In this document: positions 17,960 through 28,240 of the stretch, in pieces | How positions within the stretch are numbered: the first letter of the stretch is position 1 | How the letters are laid out: each line of letters begins with the position of its first letter | Origin: Bacillus methanolicus | GTDB taxonomy: Bacteria > Bacillota > Bacilli > Bacillales > Cytobacillaceae | Reading direction: 5' to 3' | NCBI RefSeq assembly: GCF_008764295.1 | Contig: NZ_VTQX01000006.1 | Location: 89,467 to 153,466 of the forward strand | Length of the DNA: 64,000 bases | The notes under the pieces: model-generated | What the model was told of the DNA's origin: nothing | Databases searched by the model: none | What the model saw: only the letters and a program-made list of their open reading frames with translations | Position numbers and translations under genes: made by a program

Positions 17960-19234
17960 ATGAAAGATATGTATCCAAAAAACGGTCGCGTCATCTTACA
18001 TGTGGATATGAATAGCTTCTATGCATCTGTGGAAATGGCTTATGATCCTTCATTAAAAGGAAAACCGTTGGCGATTGCAGGAAACCCAGAGGAAAGAAGG
18101 GGCATAATCGTTACTTGTAGCTACGAAGCGAGGAAATTTGGAGTGAAAACGACGATGCCTTTATGGGAAGCGAAAAAGCTTTGTCCACAGCTGATTGTGA
18201 AAAGGCCTGATTTCGAACGTTATCGGGCCGCTTCTATGGGAATGTTTGACTTGTTAAACCAATTTTCAAAGCTTGTTGAACCTGTATCGATTGATGAAGG
18301 ATATGTGGATATTACTGAAAGCTTTGAGCTTGGTTCTCCATTAGAGATTGCTGAACAAATTCAAAAGCGCTTAATCCGGCAACTTGATTTACCGTGTAGC
18401 ATTGGCGTGGCACCGAATAAGTTTCTTGCGAAGATGGCTTCAGATATGAAGAAACCATTAGGAATAACTGTATTAAGAAAAAGGGATCTTCCGACTGTTC
18501 TTTGGCCGTTGGAAGTAGGTGAAATGCATGGTGTCGGTAAGAAAACAGCGGATAAATTAAAAGGGATTGGCATTCACACGATAGGGGATTTAGCAAAAGG
18601 AAACGAGATCCAGCTTAAAGCGTTGCTGGGGATAAATGGAATACGGCTAAAGGAGAGGGCAAATGGGATCGACAATCGTCCAGTCGATCCAGATGCCATA
18701 ACTGATTTTAAAAGTATTGGAAATTCAACCACTTTGCCGAAGGATGTTTCCAATCAACAGGAGCTTTTTCAAGTTTTAAATGGTTTAGCTGAAAAGGTTT
18801 CCGTACGCTTAAAACGTAAAAAAGTGCTGGCAACTACATTGGGGATTACAATTCGATACAAAGATCGTAAAACGGTAACAAGGAGCAGGAAATTATTAAA
18901 TCCTGTTTCTACTCAAGAAGAAATTTTACAATTAGCAAAGGGGATGCTTGTTGCCAACTGGACCGGTGATCCTGTGCGGTTGCTCGGGATTACTGGGACA
19001 GATTTAGTTGAGCACGACCATGCGGTAAAGCAGCTTGACCTTTTTACGTATGAAAAGGATGCAAAAAAGGAACCGCTTATTGACACGGTGTCAAAGCTAA
19101 AGGAGAAATTCGGTGCTCATATTATTGAGCAGGCAAGCAATCTTTCATACGAGCAAAAACGGCAAATCGGTACAGAGACCAGTTTTAATAAGGATTTTCT
19201 TCAAATTGAAAAGAGAAAAAAGGATTCTCCTTAG
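17960..19234 (+). CDS. polY1: DNA polymerase IV (Y family), PolY1/DinB
   Basis: The 424-residue translesion polymerase has the palm acidic residues HVDMNSFYASVE and VSIDEGYVD, the HhH segment HGVGKKTADKLKGIG, a little-finger domain, and the beta-clamp peptide QLDLF near residue 375. It copies damaged DNA with low fidelity. GGAAG at 17945 is spaced for ATG 17960; the frame also has GTG at 17951. The position just before gndA equals B. subtilis yqjH. No LexA box was seen upstream, unlike polY2. Confidence 0.93.
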   Translation: MKDMYPKNGRVILHVDMNSFYASVEMAYDPSLKGKPLAIAGNPEERRGIIVTCSYEARKFGVKTTMPLWEAKKLCPQLIVKRPDFERYRAASMGMFDLLNQFSKLVEPVSIDEGYVDITESFELGSPLEIAEQIQKRLIRQLDLPCSIGVAPNKFLAKMASDMKKPLGITVLRKRDLPTVLWPLEVGEMHGVGKKTADKLKGIGIHTIGDLAKGNEIQLKALLGINGIRLKERANGIDNRPVDPDAITDFKSIGNSTTLPKDVSNQQELFQVLNGLAEKVSVRLKRKKVLATTLGITIRYKDRKTVTRSRKLLNPVSTQEEILQLAKGMLVANWTGDPVRLLGITGTDLVEHDHAVKQLDLFTYEKDAKKEPLIDTVSKLKEKFGAHIIEQASNLSYEQKRQIGTETSFNKDFLQIEKRKKDSP

Positions 19235-19370
19235 CTTATTTTTTCATTGTTTTTTGAAAAACTATTGATAGGAAACTCATATTTTTGCATCTTTACGCAA
19301 TTCTTGCTAAAGTAAAGTGGATTCACGATATATTCAATCGTATTTAAAGGTTAGAAGGGAAGTAACACAG

Positions 19371-20780
19371 ATGACAAAACAACAATTTGGTGTAATTGGG
19401 CTTGCCGTAATGGGAAAAAACCTGGCGATGAATATTGAAAGCAGAGGCTACTCGGTTTCTGTTTACAATCGTTCGCGAGAAAAAACGGATGAAATGTTAA
19501 AAGAAGTGGAAGGCCGGAATTTTGTCGGTACATATACAATTGAAGAGTTTGTCCAGTCGCTCGAAAAGCCACGTAAAATTATGTTAATGGTAAAAGCAGG
19601 TGCTCCTACAGACGCGACCATTGAACAGTTAAAGCCTCATTTAGAAAAAGGCGATATTTTAATCGATGGGGGAAATACCTTCTTCGTTGATACCCAAAGA
19701 CGTAATAAGGAATTAAGTGAGCTTGGCATTCATTTCATTGGTACAGGTGTTTCAGGTGGAGAAGAGGGGGCTCTAAAAGGGCCATCAATCATGCCAGGAG
19801 GTCAAAAGGAAGCTTATGAATTAGTCGCTCCTATTTTTAAAGATATTTCTGCGAAAGTGAATGGTGAGCCTTGTACCACATATATTGGCCCAGATGGTGC
19901 AGGTCATTATGTAAAAATGGTTCATAATGGAATCGAATATGGGGATATGCAGTTAATTTCCGAGTCTTACTTTTTATTAAAACATGTACTAGGTTTGTCT
20001 GCGGATGAGTTGCATGAAGTATTTGCTGATTGGAATAAGGGTGAACTTGATAGCTACTTAATTGAAATTACAGCAGATATTTTCAAGAAAAAGGATGAGG
20101 AGACAGGTAAGCCGATGGTCGATGTCATCCTTGATACAGCAGGTCAGAAGGGAACTGGTAAATGGACAAGTCAAAGTGCTCTTGATCTGGGTGTACCCCT
20201 ACCGATTATTACAGAGTCAGTTTTTGCCCGCTTCATTTCAGCGATGAAGGATGAGCGCGTTGCTGCAAGCAAGGTGTTGAATGGTCCTGAAGTAAAGCCA
20301 TTCTCAGGGGACCGTGCAAGCTTTATCGAGTCTGTCCGCAAGGCACTTTATATGAGTAAGATTTGTTCCTATGCACAAGGATTTGCTCAAATGAGAGCTG
20401 CCTCTGAAGAATATAACTGGGATTTACAATATGGAGATATTGCCATGATTTTCCGTGGAGGCTGTATTATCCGTGCTCAATTCTTGCAAAAAATTAAGGA
20501 TGCTTATGACAGAGATGGCGCTTTAAAGAACCTTCTTCTGGACCCATACTTTAAGGATATCGTTGAAAATTACCAGTCCGCATTACGTGAGATTATCGCC
20601 GTTGCCGTTCAAAATGGAATTCCGGTTCCTTGCTTCTCTGCAGCACTATCGTATTATGACAGCTATAGAACGGAAACATTACCGGCAAATTTACTTCAAG
20701 CACAACGAGATTATTTCGGTGCTCACACTTATCAGCGCGTTGATAAGGAAGGTATTTTCCATACGGAATGGTTGGACTAA
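19371..20780 (+). CDS. gndA: 6-phosphogluconate dehydrogenase (decarboxylating)
   Basis: The 469-residue enzyme has the Rossmann motif [12 protein letters not shown] at residues 10-21, the substrate-loop signature [11 protein letters not shown], and [13 protein letters not shown], whose Lys and Asn are catalytic. It oxidises 6-phosphogluconate to ribulose 5-phosphate with reduction of NADP. It works with zwf 4 kb downstream in the oxidative pentose-phosphate pathway. AGAAGGGAAG precedes ATG 19371; 18 upstream codons of the frame are unlikely. It ends in a strong terminator. Confidence 0.95.
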   Translation: MTKQQFGVIGLAVMGKNLAMNIESRGYSVSVYNRSREKTDEMLKEVEGRNFVGTYTIEEFVQSLEKPRKIMLMVKAGAPTDATIEQLKPHLEKGDILIDGGNTFFVDTQRRNKELSELGIHFIGTGVSGGEEGALKGPSIMPGGQKEAYELVAPIFKDISAKVNGEPCTTYIGPDGAGHYVKMVHNGIEYGDMQLISESYFLLKHVLGLSADELHEVFADWNKGELDSYLIEITADIFKKKDEETGKPMVDVILDTAGQKGTGKWTSQSALDLGVPLPIITESVFARFISAMKDERVAASKVLNGPEVKPFSGDRASFIESVRKALYMSKICSYAQGFAQMRAASEEYNWDLQYGDIAMIFRGGCIIRAQFLQKIKDAYDRDGALKNLLLDPYFKDIVENYQSALREIIAVAVQNGIPVPCFSAALSYYDSYRTETLPANLLQAQRDYFGAHTYQRVDKEGIFHTEWLD

Positions 20781-20821
20781 TAAAAAAACCTCCTAAGGTT
20801 TTGGAAACGTCCTCTTAACTA

Positions 20822-20866
20822 AAGCAAGTGGAGAAAAACGAATGGTTTTTCTCCACTTGCTTTTTT
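20822..20866 (+). terminator. Strong terminator after gndA
   Basis: An 18-base stem, AAGCAAGTGGAGAAAAAC with its complement, a 5-base loop and a T6 tail. Confidence 0.9.
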
Positions 20867-21240
20867 CATGGGATTTGTTGGTGAGTACCTGTTATGTTTT
20901 GGACGGATAGGCAAGCACTTTGATTCCAAGATAGATAGAGATTTAAGAAACCTGTTGTCCGGCCTTATCATGTTTCACTTTTCTATTACAAGAGCTGTGT
21001 TTGAAAAACGACCTTGCCAAAAATTGATGAGTTGCTTGAGAGGACTTTTAACCCGAAATGCCTCAGTTTTTCGAAAAAGACAGTCCGAATTTCACTTCTA
21101 AATGGACAAAATCCTTCTGTTATGTGCGTTGTCATTTTGTATAAAGTTTAATCCTTAACGAACAATAATGGTATAGACCAGAATATTTCGTCCATTCTTT
21201 ATGAAATCAATAAATAAAGTGGGAGAAATGAGGTGAGTTT
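20867..21240 (+). other. Intergenic region before the DedA gene
   Basis: About 370 bases with no convincing gene. A 77-codon frame from 20868 has no SD, no recognisable domain and a Cys/Arg-rich composition, so it is not called. GAGGTGA just before 21241 is the SD of the DedA gene. Confidence 0.5.
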
Positions 21241-21864
21241 ATGGAAATGATTGAACGTTTGTTTGCACAGTATGGTTATTTAGTGTTGTTAATCGGTCTA
21301 CCAATGGAATTAATTGCTCTTCCGATCCCTCCAGGAAACTCGACTCTCGCATATACTGGATATTTATCCTATAAAAATGTTCTCGACCTTCTACCAGCTC
21401 TAGCTGCAGCGTATTCTGGATCTGTGCTCGGAATTACGACTACTTACTGGCTCGGAGAAAAATTGGGGATGCCACTGATCGAAAAATACGGTAAATGGTT
21501 GTTTTTGAAACCCAAATATTTGCAGAAAACAAAAATGGCTTACGAAAAATATGGGAACAAAATGCTTCTCTTTGGTTTCTTCTTACCCGGCATTCGCCAG
21601 CTTAACAGCTATTTTGCGGGTATTATTCAAATTCCGTATCGAACCTTTGCTCTATATGCCTATACAGGAACTGCCCTATGGGTATCCATATTTATCGGTA
21701 TCGGTTATATATTCGGTAATCAATGGCAGGTTGTTTTTAATTGGGTCGAACATTTTTTTAAGTTCATCTTAATCATATTATGTTGTGTGATCGTTATTTT
21801 TTTCCTTTTAAAATGGCGTAATCGGTTTAGAAAATCTCCTCATATTCATGAAGGAGAAACGTAG
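21241..21864 (+). CDS. DedA-family membrane protein
   Basis: The 207-residue protein has the DedA (SNARE-associated/VTT) fold: a re-entrant N-terminal loop with PMELIALPIPPGNSTLAY, the FLPGIRQLNSYFAG motif with its conserved Arg, and about four further hydrophobic segments ending in a basic tail. DedA proteins are linked to membrane lipid homeostasis, including flipping of undecaprenyl phosphate or phosphatidylethanolamine. A GAGGTGA SD is present. It stands alone between gndA and the SipW module, and its substrate cannot be told. Confidence 0.88.
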   Translation: MEMIERLFAQYGYLVLLIGLPMELIALPIPPGNSTLAYTGYLSYKNVLDLLPALAAAYSGSVLGITTTYWLGEKLGMPLIEKYGKWLFLKPKYLQKTKMAYEKYGNKMLLFGFFLPGIRQLNSYFAGIIQIPYRTFALYAYTGTALWVSIFIGIGYIFGNQWQVVFNWVEHFFKFILIILCCVIVIFFLLKWRNRFRKSPHIHEGET

Positions 21865-22091
21865 TTGCAAAACTTTAATTATTAACCTATTTTTGACATT
21901 TTACATCTTCATAACATGGCATTCAAATCTGGTTACGCTATAAAGATTTCTTAATCTTACTTAGCTTACGGACTAAGCATACATTGATTATATCTGAAAT
22001 TTTAAGAGGTAATCAATTTCAAATCGTTGAATAGACAACTAATTGCTAAATGTTCGAGTAATTTTTTTTCACTATTTCGAACAAAATAGTC
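21865..22091 (+). other. AT-rich region with nested dyads upstream of sipW-like gene
   Basis: No gene is seen. TGTTCGA (22051) and TCGAACA (22077) can pair; ACTATTT (22071) and AAATAGT (22084) form an alternative stem that excludes it. CTTAG/CTAAG at 21960-21978 is a weaker dyad. Confidence 0.4.
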
Positions 22092-22147
22092 TTGTCTAAT
22101 GGATAGAACTGAATTATACTTTAAATAATTCGTTCTTATTAAAGAAC
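22092..22147 (+). promoter_or_regulatory. SigA promoter with SinR-like operator for the SipW/TasA-like pair
   Basis: TTGTCT (22092-22097), a 17-base spacer and TATACT (22115-22120) form a good promoter. Directly downstream is the 16-base dyad GTTCTTATTAAAGAAC (22132-22147), whose GTTCT/AGAAC half-sites and 6-base spacing match the inverted-repeat SinR operator described in B. subtilis. A repressor there would block transcription. The SinR identity is inferred. Confidence 0.55.
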
Positions 22148-22185
22148 GATTTTGTATCTTATTTCAGTGATTAAATTTTGCGTAC

Positions 22186-22746
22186 ATGAAAGGGGGATTA
22201 AAGATTAAAAGAATTTTTAAGGTAACTGGAAATTTAGTATTGCTTGGATTTGTAGTTATTCTGCTTATTTCACTTTCTAACGTTATTCACGCAAGTAGAA
22301 GTTCTGATGGATTACCATCGATTTTAGGGTACCACTTGTTAACGGTTTTAACTGGGAGTATGGAACCAAAATTATCCGAAGGAGACTTGATTATTATTCA
22401 TCCGTACAGTACTGAGATGCCAAAAATAAATGATGTCGTTACATATCGGAATCATAATGGAACCTTTGTTACGCATCGTATTGTCGATCTTGTTGACAAT
22501 AATGGGACAAGTCTTTTTCAAACAAAAGGGGATGCCAATAATTCATTTGATCAAGACCTTGTTTCACTTGATCAAATAGCTGGCACAGTCGCTTTTAAGA
22601 TTCCGAAACTCGGTTTACTATTAAGCTCTTTAAAAGGTCCGCTCGGTCTTATTCTTTTAACGCTTATAGTCTCTTTTTCCATAAGCGCAAGGATCATTAG
22701 AAAAATACTGGCTGTTCGGAAAAAAGAGCAGCTTACACAAAAATAA
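22186..22746 (+). CDS. sipW: Signal peptidase I of the SipW (ER-like) type
   Basis: The 186-residue protein has an N-terminal membrane helix (residues 13-33), the catalytic serine box TGSMEP, the His-containing FVTHRIV in place of the bacterial lysine, the TKGDANNSFD box, and a C-terminal membrane helix. SipW-type peptidases process TasA/TapA or camelysin-like fibre proteins with unusual signal peptides. The next gene encodes such a substrate. The ATG at 22186 has no SD upstream; AAAGGGGG lies just inside the frame, so initiation slightly downstream, even at a rare codon, is possible. Confidence 0.85.
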   Translation: MKGGLKIKRIFKVTGNLVLLGFVVILLISLSNVIHASRSSDGLPSILGYHLLTVLTGSMEPKLSEGDLIIIHPYSTEMPKINDVVTYRNHNGTFVTHRIVDLVDNNGTSLFQTKGDANNSFDQDLVSLDQIAGTVAFKIPKLGLLLSSLKGPLGLILLTLIVSFSISARIIRKILAVRKKEQLTQK

Positions 22747-22870
22747 TTTTAGGGGGTGATCAACTAAGGCATAATGAAGGGGAAGAAAACAGTAAAAAAT
22801 TTTTTAAAAAAAACGTTCGTTATTAAGTACTTTTTGTTTGTTGAAAATACACGAGAGAGGAGAAGAGAGG

Positions 22871-23788
22871 ATGAATTTTTTTAAAAAAAATAAGCTATGG
22901 ATTAGTTTAATAGGAGTTCTTTTATTAACGATTGCAACAATTGGAACAATCGCTTACTTTAGTAAAAGCTTTACAAGTGACAATAATGTCGCCGTTGCAG
23001 CTAAGTTTGATGTAGAGGCGGTCAATGGTCAGGGCCAGACCATCGGTGATGGCCAGTTTGCTTTAGGAGAGGATTTATATCCTGGAATGCCTACATTAGA
23101 GGCATATAATTTCCAAATTAATAAAAACAATACTACTTTGCCTGTCGAATACAAAGTTCACTTAGAACGAAGCGGTGCACTTTTTGCGGAAAATTCCCCA
23201 GTAAAGCTGAGCCTTCAAAGATTTATTAATAATAACTGGGTCGATGTGGATTACTCAACAACATTTCGTCCTGAAAATGATATTGAGAAATATAGAGTAT
23301 TAGTCGATTGGCCGCATAGCGATAATGATATTGATTTCCAAGGAGCGACCGGTAATATAAAATTGGAAGTTGTAGCTACTCAAGTTGATCCAATAGAGGA
23401 ACCAGCGGGACCTCCATATTATACTGACGCAATTACTTTTAAAGCAACACCGAACGGCAGTACAAGAACAACGTCGAACAAAGAGGTTAATTTTTATAAA
23501 GATGAACAAGGGTTTAAAGTCATTCAAGTGACTGTTGGGGATGGAAGTGGTGATTTTGAAGAGAAAGTAGGCAACTTCAAAATTGTCGAAAATGTTGAAG
23601 GAAGTACAACCTGGTATCGTCTGTATACAGAAAAAGAGTACTATGCAAGTGAAAGTCAAGTGTGGAGGGTGGACAATGTCGATACATCGATAGATGGAAC
23701 GATTACTTTAAAAAGGGCAAATAACACATTTCTGACAATCCAATCAAAAGAATTATACAAGTGGTTTACTGAAAAATCAGATAAATAA
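22871..23788 (+). CDS. TasA/camelysin-like secreted protein with SipW-type signal peptide
   Basis: The 305-residue protein starts MNFFKKNKLWISLIGVLLL and has the IATIGTIAYFSKS-type signal region found in SipW substrates. About 170 residues follow with the TasA/CalY pattern (AAKFDVEA, LYPGMPTLEAYNFQI, LPVEYKVHLE). A PVDPIEEPAGPP-like proline hinge, here VDPIEEPAGPP, leads into about 110 residues (YYTDAITFKATPNG onward) that I do not recognise. GAGAGG precedes ATG 22871. It is probably an extracellular matrix fibre or surface protein cleaved by the adjacent SipW-like enzyme. It is not a plain TasA orthologue, because of the extra C-terminal domain. Confidence 0.75.
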   Translation: MNFFKKNKLWISLIGVLLLTIATIGTIAYFSKSFTSDNNVAVAAKFDVEAVNGQGQTIGDGQFALGEDLYPGMPTLEAYNFQINKNNTTLPVEYKVHLERSGALFAENSPVKLSLQRFINNNWVDVDYSTTFRPENDIEKYRVLVDWPHSDNDIDFQGATGNIKLEVVATQVDPIEEPAGPPYYTDAITFKATPNGSTRTTSNKEVNFYKDEQGFKVIQVTVGDGSGDFEEKVGNFKIVENVEGSTTWYRLYTEKEYYASESQVWRVDNVDTSIDGTITLKRANNTFLTIQSKELYKWFTEKSDK

Positions 23789-23892
23789 CGGCGATTCCTC
23801 GATTGTGTTAGCAAAATATTAAAGTGGTTAAAATCATGACCGTTTTTATATGGGAGTTTAAGAAACCAAGGATTCTTTTTTGACGTAAACTA

Positions 23893-23931
23893 GGGGATTA
23901 AGCTAACCTGTAATCCCCATGTTCTTTTTTA
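23893..23931 (+). terminator. Terminator after the TasA-like gene
   Basis: GGGGATTA and TAATCCCC pair around a 10-base loop, followed by GTTCTTTTTTA. The remaining gap to 24110 has only a short AT-rich open frame ending at the zwf terminator and no clear gene. Confidence 0.75.
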
Positions 23932-24113
23932 GTATTTAAAGAAGCATATGATCCTTCTATTTTGATTTTCCGATTTTATAAACGATCTTGAGTGCTCCGG
24001 TGTAATATCGCCTTCAAATTCAAAATTTATTAGATGAAAGATTTCGAAGTGATCCTAAAATGAATATGTTTAATTTACAGAGAGATGAGCATCCGGTGCG
24101 GCGAAATCGCATT

Positions 24114-24153
24114 AAGAAAAAACAACGATTGATCCCAATCGCTGTTTTTTCTT
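24114..24153 (-). terminator. Terminator of zwf
   Basis: AAGAAAAAACA and TGTTTTTTCTT enclose CGATTG/CAATCG, giving a long stem with a 4-base loop and T-rich arm 15 bases past the zwf stop. It may act in both directions. Confidence 0.8.
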
Positions 24154-24167
24154 AAAAGGTATGAGTT

Positions 24168-25673
24168 TTATTGCTTGTCGCTCACTTCTAAATTCGTAAC
24201 GGGCCACCAGAAGAAGCCGTCTTTCTCTAAAAGTTCATCTGAGCATTTTGGTCCCATTGTGCCTGATGCATAGTTAGGAAAGCTTTCATCAATATGGTTC
24301 TCCCAAACGTCTGATATTTTGTCGGTAAAGCTCCACGAAAGGGCTACCTCATCCCAATGGGTGAAGTTCGTAGCATCGCCACGCATGCAATCGTATAATA
24401 ACTTTTCATACGCTTCAGGCGTGTTAATTCCATCAATCCCTTTATTGGCATAATTTAGCTTAATCGGAGTTGCCTCCATTCCTGTACCTGCCTTTTTAGC
24501 ATTGAGATGAATGGTTACACCTTCCTCAGGCTGTATGTGTATAACGAGTAAATTTGGATTTAATGGTTGCTCTGTCTGATAATAAAGATTCATCGGAACA
24601 TCCTTAAATTGGATGACGATTTTTGTGGACTTTGCAGCCATTCGTTTTCCAGTTCGGATATAAAATGGAACACCTGCCCAACGGAAATTATCAATTAATA
24701 GTTTTCCAGCAACAAATGTTTCTGTGTTTGATTTTTCTGCAACCATTGGCTCTTGGCGGTAGCTTGGCACTGTTTTTCCATTTATGGTCCCCTCATCATA
24801 TTGGCCTCTAACGAAGTATTTATTTACTTCTTCACCTTCGATAGGACGCAGCGCTCTTAATACTTTCACCTTTTCTGAGCGAATCTCTTCTGTATTTAAG
24901 CGAATTGGTGGTTCCATCGCAAGCAAGGCCACCATCTGGAGCAGATGGTTTTGTACCATATCTCTCAGAGCGCCACTATTTTCGTAATATCTACCTCTTT
25001 CTTCAACACCAAGAACTTCACTTGAGGTCACTTGGATATTGGAGATGAAGCGACTGTTCCATAATGGTTCGAAAATGGCATTTGCAAAACGAATGACCTC
25101 GATGTTTTGCACCATTTCTTTACCCAGGTAATGGTCAATTCGATAAATCTCATCCTCAGAAAAAGCCGTTCTAATTTGGTCATTGAGTTCTTTGGCTGAT
25201 TCTAAATCATGACCAAATGGTTTTTCAATCACAAGCCGTTTAAAGCCGCGTACGTCTGTAAGTCCATCTGACTTTAGGTGTAGGGCGATAGAGCCAAAAA
25301 ACTCGGGCGCCATTGCCAAGTAAAAGATACGATTTCCATTTAGCTGATAATGGTTATCGAGATCAGATGCCATATTTTTTAAAGCCGCATAGGAAGCCGA
25401 ATCAGTGACATCATGGGAATGATAGTAAAAATGGGATGCAAATTCATCAATTCGATCTTCTTTTTCAATCGCTGTTTTAACAGATTCCTTGATCGACTGT
25501 TGAAATTCATCGTTTGTTAAGGGGCGTCTCGCTACGCCGATAACGGCAAAGTTTTTAGAGAGCTTATCTTTTTCAAACAATTTATATAGAGAGGGATATA
25601 GCTTGCGTTTTGCTAAATCACCAGTTGCTCCAAATATCATGATGAGTGCTGTTTGATTATCATTCTGGTTCAA
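24168..25673 (-). CDS. zwf: Glucose-6-phosphate 1-dehydrogenase
   Basis: The 501-residue enzyme has the coenzyme loop FGATGDLAKRKLYPSL at residues 14-29 and the active-site signature RIDHYLGKE, followed by EVLGVEERGRYYE. It oxidises glucose 6-phosphate to 6-phosphogluconolactone, making NADPH; gndA carries out the third step. Translation starts at a TTG (25671-25673) with AAAGAGGT upstream. It is divergent from rnz, with about 350 bases between that hold promoters but no gene. Confidence 0.95.
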   Translation of the reverse strand: MNQNDNQTALIMIFGATGDLAKRKLYPSLYKLFEKDKLSKNFAVIGVARRPLTNDEFQQSIKESVKTAIEKEDRIDEFASHFYYHSHDVTDSASYAALKNMASDLDNHYQLNGNRIFYLAMAPEFFGSIALHLKSDGLTDVRGFKRLVIEKPFGHDLESAKELNDQIRTAFSEDEIYRIDHYLGKEMVQNIEVIRFANAIFEPLWNSRFISNIQVTSSEVLGVEERGRYYENSGALRDMVQNHLLQMVALLAMEPPIRLNTEEIRSEKVKVLRALRPIEGEEVNKYFVRGQYDEGTINGKTVPSYRQEPMVAEKSNTETFVAGKLLIDNFRWAGVPFYIRTGKRMAAKSTKIVIQFKDVPMNLYYQTEQPLNPNLLVIHIQPEEGVTIHLNAKKAGTGMEATPIKLNYANKGIDGINTPEAYEKLLYDCMRGDATNFTHWDEVALSWSFTDKISDVWENHIDESFPNYASGTMGPKCSDELLEKDGFFWWPVTNLEVSDKQ

Positions 25674-26020
25674 GATACTAGACCTCTTTTCTCACTTTAT
25701 GTATGAATTATATATCTTCTAGTTTAGACTTTACTTGAAAGAAGTTCTACGAATTTGACTCAAATATGAATTTTATAGTGTTCAGACGCAATTCGCAAAT
25801 ATTTTAGCATATTTCTTCGCTATTTTTTGTCATTTATGATGGAACTATCCAAAATGAACATAAATGGCACATATGGTATAGTAAGTACGAATTATGGTTT
25901 GCCAATGTTCTTATAGGTTTACTGATAAATGGCTTGCATTTCTGTAACATATTCAAACCATCAATACTTGAGATTAAATATAAATAAAGATGAACTGGAA
26001 TGGAAGAAAGGAGTTTTATT

Positions 26021-26959
26021 GTGGAAGTATTATTTCTAGGGACGGGAGCTGGAGTTCCTGCAAAACTGCGTAATGTTACGTCAATTGCTTTGAAATTACT
26101 TGAAGAACGCGGCTCTGTTTGGCTGTTCGATTGTGGTGAAGCAACGCAGCATCAAATTTTACATACAACTCTAAAGCCACGAAGGGTTGAAAAAATCTTT
26201 ATAACCCATTTACACGGTGATCACATTTACGGCCTTCCTGGTTTTTTAGCAAGTCGCTCCTTTCAAGGGGGGGAATTGGACGTGACGATCTATGGACCGA
26301 AGGGAATTCAAACCTTTGTGGAAACAAATCTTTCTGTCAGTCAAACCTATTTAAAGTATCGACTTCATTTTGTTGAAGTTAGCGAGGGAATCGTGTTTGA
26401 GGATGAACAGTTTCTTGTCGAGGCACGTTTGCTGGAGCACGGAATTGCTTCTTATGGTTATCGAGTTGTAGAAAAGGATCGGCCAGGGGTTTTATTAGTT
26501 GACAAACTAAAGGAAGCTGGGATTGAGCCAGGGCCAGTCTATAAAAAGGTCAAAAATGGGGAGAGCGTAACCCTTAAAGATGGAACCGTTGTGGATGGAA
26601 AAAAGTTTACAGGACCCGATATAAAGGGAAGAGTGGTAACCATATTAGGAGACACGAGGTTTTGTGGGGCAGCAAAGGAATTAGCAGAAGGTGCTGACTT
26701 GCTTATTCATGAGGCAACGTTTGCAGCTGGTGAAGAAGGATTGGCCTACGAATATTTTCATTCAACTACAACGCAAGCGGCACAGATCGCCAAAGCGGCC
26801 TATGTTAAGAAATTATGTTTAACTCATATTAGCTCGAGGTATGATCGCGATGATTGGAAAATGCTTGAGGGAGAAGCGAAAAAGGTTTTCGCAACGACAG
26901 AAGTTGCATATGATTTTAAAGAAATTGAGATCCCACTGGTGAAATCACTTTCTCAGTAA
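26021..26959 (+). CDS. rnz: Ribonuclease Z
   Basis: The 312-residue metallo-beta-lactamase-fold endonuclease trims tRNA 3' ends. The zinc motif is THLHGDH near residue 63, with further ligands in GDTRFC and HISSRYD; the flexible exosite arm with [16 protein letters not shown] is present. The family begins M-E-x-x-FLGTGAG, so the GTG at 26021 (read as [13 protein letters not shown]), 6 bases after AAAGGAG, is the start; seven upstream codons of the frame are not used. This is the yqjK position of B. subtilis, next to zwf. Confidence 0.95.
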   Translation: MEVLFLGTGAGVPAKLRNVTSIALKLLEERGSVWLFDCGEATQHQILHTTLKPRRVEKIFITHLHGDHIYGLPGFLASRSFQGGELDVTIYGPKGIQTFVETNLSVSQTYLKYRLHFVEVSEGIVFEDEQFLVEARLLEHGIASYGYRVVEKDRPGVLLVDKLKEAGIEPGPVYKKVKNGESVTLKDGTVVDGKKFTGPDIKGRVVTILGDTRFCGAAKELAEGADLLIHEATFAAGEEGLAYEYFHSTTTQAAQIAKAAYVKKLCLTHISSRYDRDDWKMLEGEAKKVFATTEVAYDFKEIEIPLVKSLSQ

Positions 26960-27093
26960 TTTCACAATTCTATAGATGAGTCGTGGGAGAGCATCACTAA
27001 CAATACATTAAGACTATTTATATCACAAAGACTTTTGTAAAAATCTTTTTACGTTGAAACTAATGTCACTATTTTTTTAAGTTCTCTATAAAA

Positions 27094-27126
27094 AAGCAGA
27101 TCAATTATCATTTAATTGATCTGCTT
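27094..27126 (-). terminator. Terminator of namA
   Basis: AAGCAGATCAATTA and TAATTGATCTGCTT form a 14-base stem; on the minus strand it is followed by T5AT. It lies 16 bases past the namA stop. Confidence 0.85.
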
Positions 27127-27142
27127 ACAAGATAACGGAGTA

Positions 27143-28159
27143 TTACCATCCACGATCATATTGTTTAGGAGTTTCGATTACCGCCCCTAATTCTTTTGCC
27201 GCATTTTTAGGGAAGTAAGGATCACGCAGCAATTCGCGGGCAAGGAAAATGAGATCTGCTCGATTGTTTTGCAATATTTCCTCCGCTTGAATTGCAGTAG
27301 TAATTAAACCGACAGCGCCTGTTGGCATGTTTGCTTCATGTTTGATGGTTTCTGCAAAAGGAACTTGATAACCTGGATAAGCCTGAATTTTTGCAGGGAC
27401 CACCGCTCCAGAGCTAACATCGATCAGGTCGACTCCTTGTTCTTTCATCCACTCTGAAAGGAGAATATAGTCCTCTGGCTTCATCCCATCTGGATGGTAA
27501 TCAGACGCTGAAATTCTAACGAATAGTGGACCGTCCCAAACCTCTTTGACGGCATCGATTGTTTCCCGGAGGAAACGGTAGCGCTTCTCTGTTGTGCCAC
27601 CATATTCATCCGTACGCTTGTTAGTAAGAGGGGACAAAAATTCATTAATTAAGTATCCATGGGCAGCATGAATTTCAATGACATCAAAGCCTGCCTTCTT
27701 AGCTCTTAAAGCACCTTCTTTAAAGGCTGAAATTACTTCATGAATGTCTTCCAATGTCATTTCCTTTGGCATTTTCATCGTTTCGTTAAAAGGAATAGCA
27801 GACGGGGCTAAAATTTCACCATCTACGGTTGCTTTGCGGCCAGCGTGGGCAAGCTGAATTCCCGTTTTGCTCCCATAGCTTTTCATTTGTTTTGTTAATC
27901 GAGCTAATCCCTCAATATGATCATCGCTCCAGATTCCAAGATCCTTTGAGGAGATGCGTCCTTGAGGTGTTACCGCGGTTGCCTCTTGAATAATGAGCCC
28001 AACTTGCCCAACCGCTCGGCTGACATAATGGGTAATGTGAAAATCCTCGACTTTTCCATCTTCGTTTTCACTTGAATACATGCACATCGGGGCCATGACG
28101 ATGCGATTCTTTAAAGTCAAATTTTTAAGCGTATAAGTAGAAAATAACTTTGCATCCAA
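27143..28159 (-). CDS. namA: NADPH dehydrogenase, old yellow enzyme family (YqjM)
   Basis: The 338-residue FMN enzyme closely matches B. subtilis Nam[11 protein letters not shown] with the redox-tuning Cys, QLAHAGRKA, the His-His pair in [16 protein letters not shown], and [17 protein letters not shown]. It reduces C=C bonds of enones and other electrophiles and is linked to oxidative-stress handling. The frame extends 20 codons upstream, but GGAGG is spaced for TTG 28159, which gives exactly the family length and start ([19 protein letters not shown] is split at this point). It is monocistronic. Confidence 0.93.
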   Translation of the reverse strand: MDAKLFSTYTLKNLTLKNRIVMAPMCMYSSENEDGKVEDFHITHYVSRAVGQVGLIIQEATAVTPQGRISSKDLGIWSDDHIEGLARLTKQMKSYGSKTGIQLAHAGRKATVDGEILAPSAIPFNETMKMPKEMTLEDIHEVISAFKEGALRAKKAGFDVIEIHAAHGYLINEFLSPLTNKRTDEYGGTTEKRYRFLRETIDAVKEVWDGPLFVRISASDYHPDGMKPEDYILLSEWMKEQGVDLIDVSSGAVVPAKIQAYPGYQVPFAETIKHEANMPTGAVGLITTAIQAEEILQNNRADLIFLARELLRDPYFPKNAAKELGAVIETPKQYDRGW

Positions 28160-28240
28160 TTGAATTGCCTCCTCTTGTTTCGATATGCTAAAAGTATAAC
28201 AATGGAAAGAAAAATTCAAAAAATATATGCTTATTATCGT

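Noticed and set aside
20868..21101. 77-codon frame after the gndA terminator
   Set aside because: No SD, no family pattern, and an unlikely Cys/Arg/Phe-rich composition.
22782..22889. 35-codon frame between the sipW-like and TasA-like genes
   Set aside because: Its GGGGGTGAT is badly spaced, the translation is low-complexity Lys/Phe, and it overlaps the start of the TasA-like gene.
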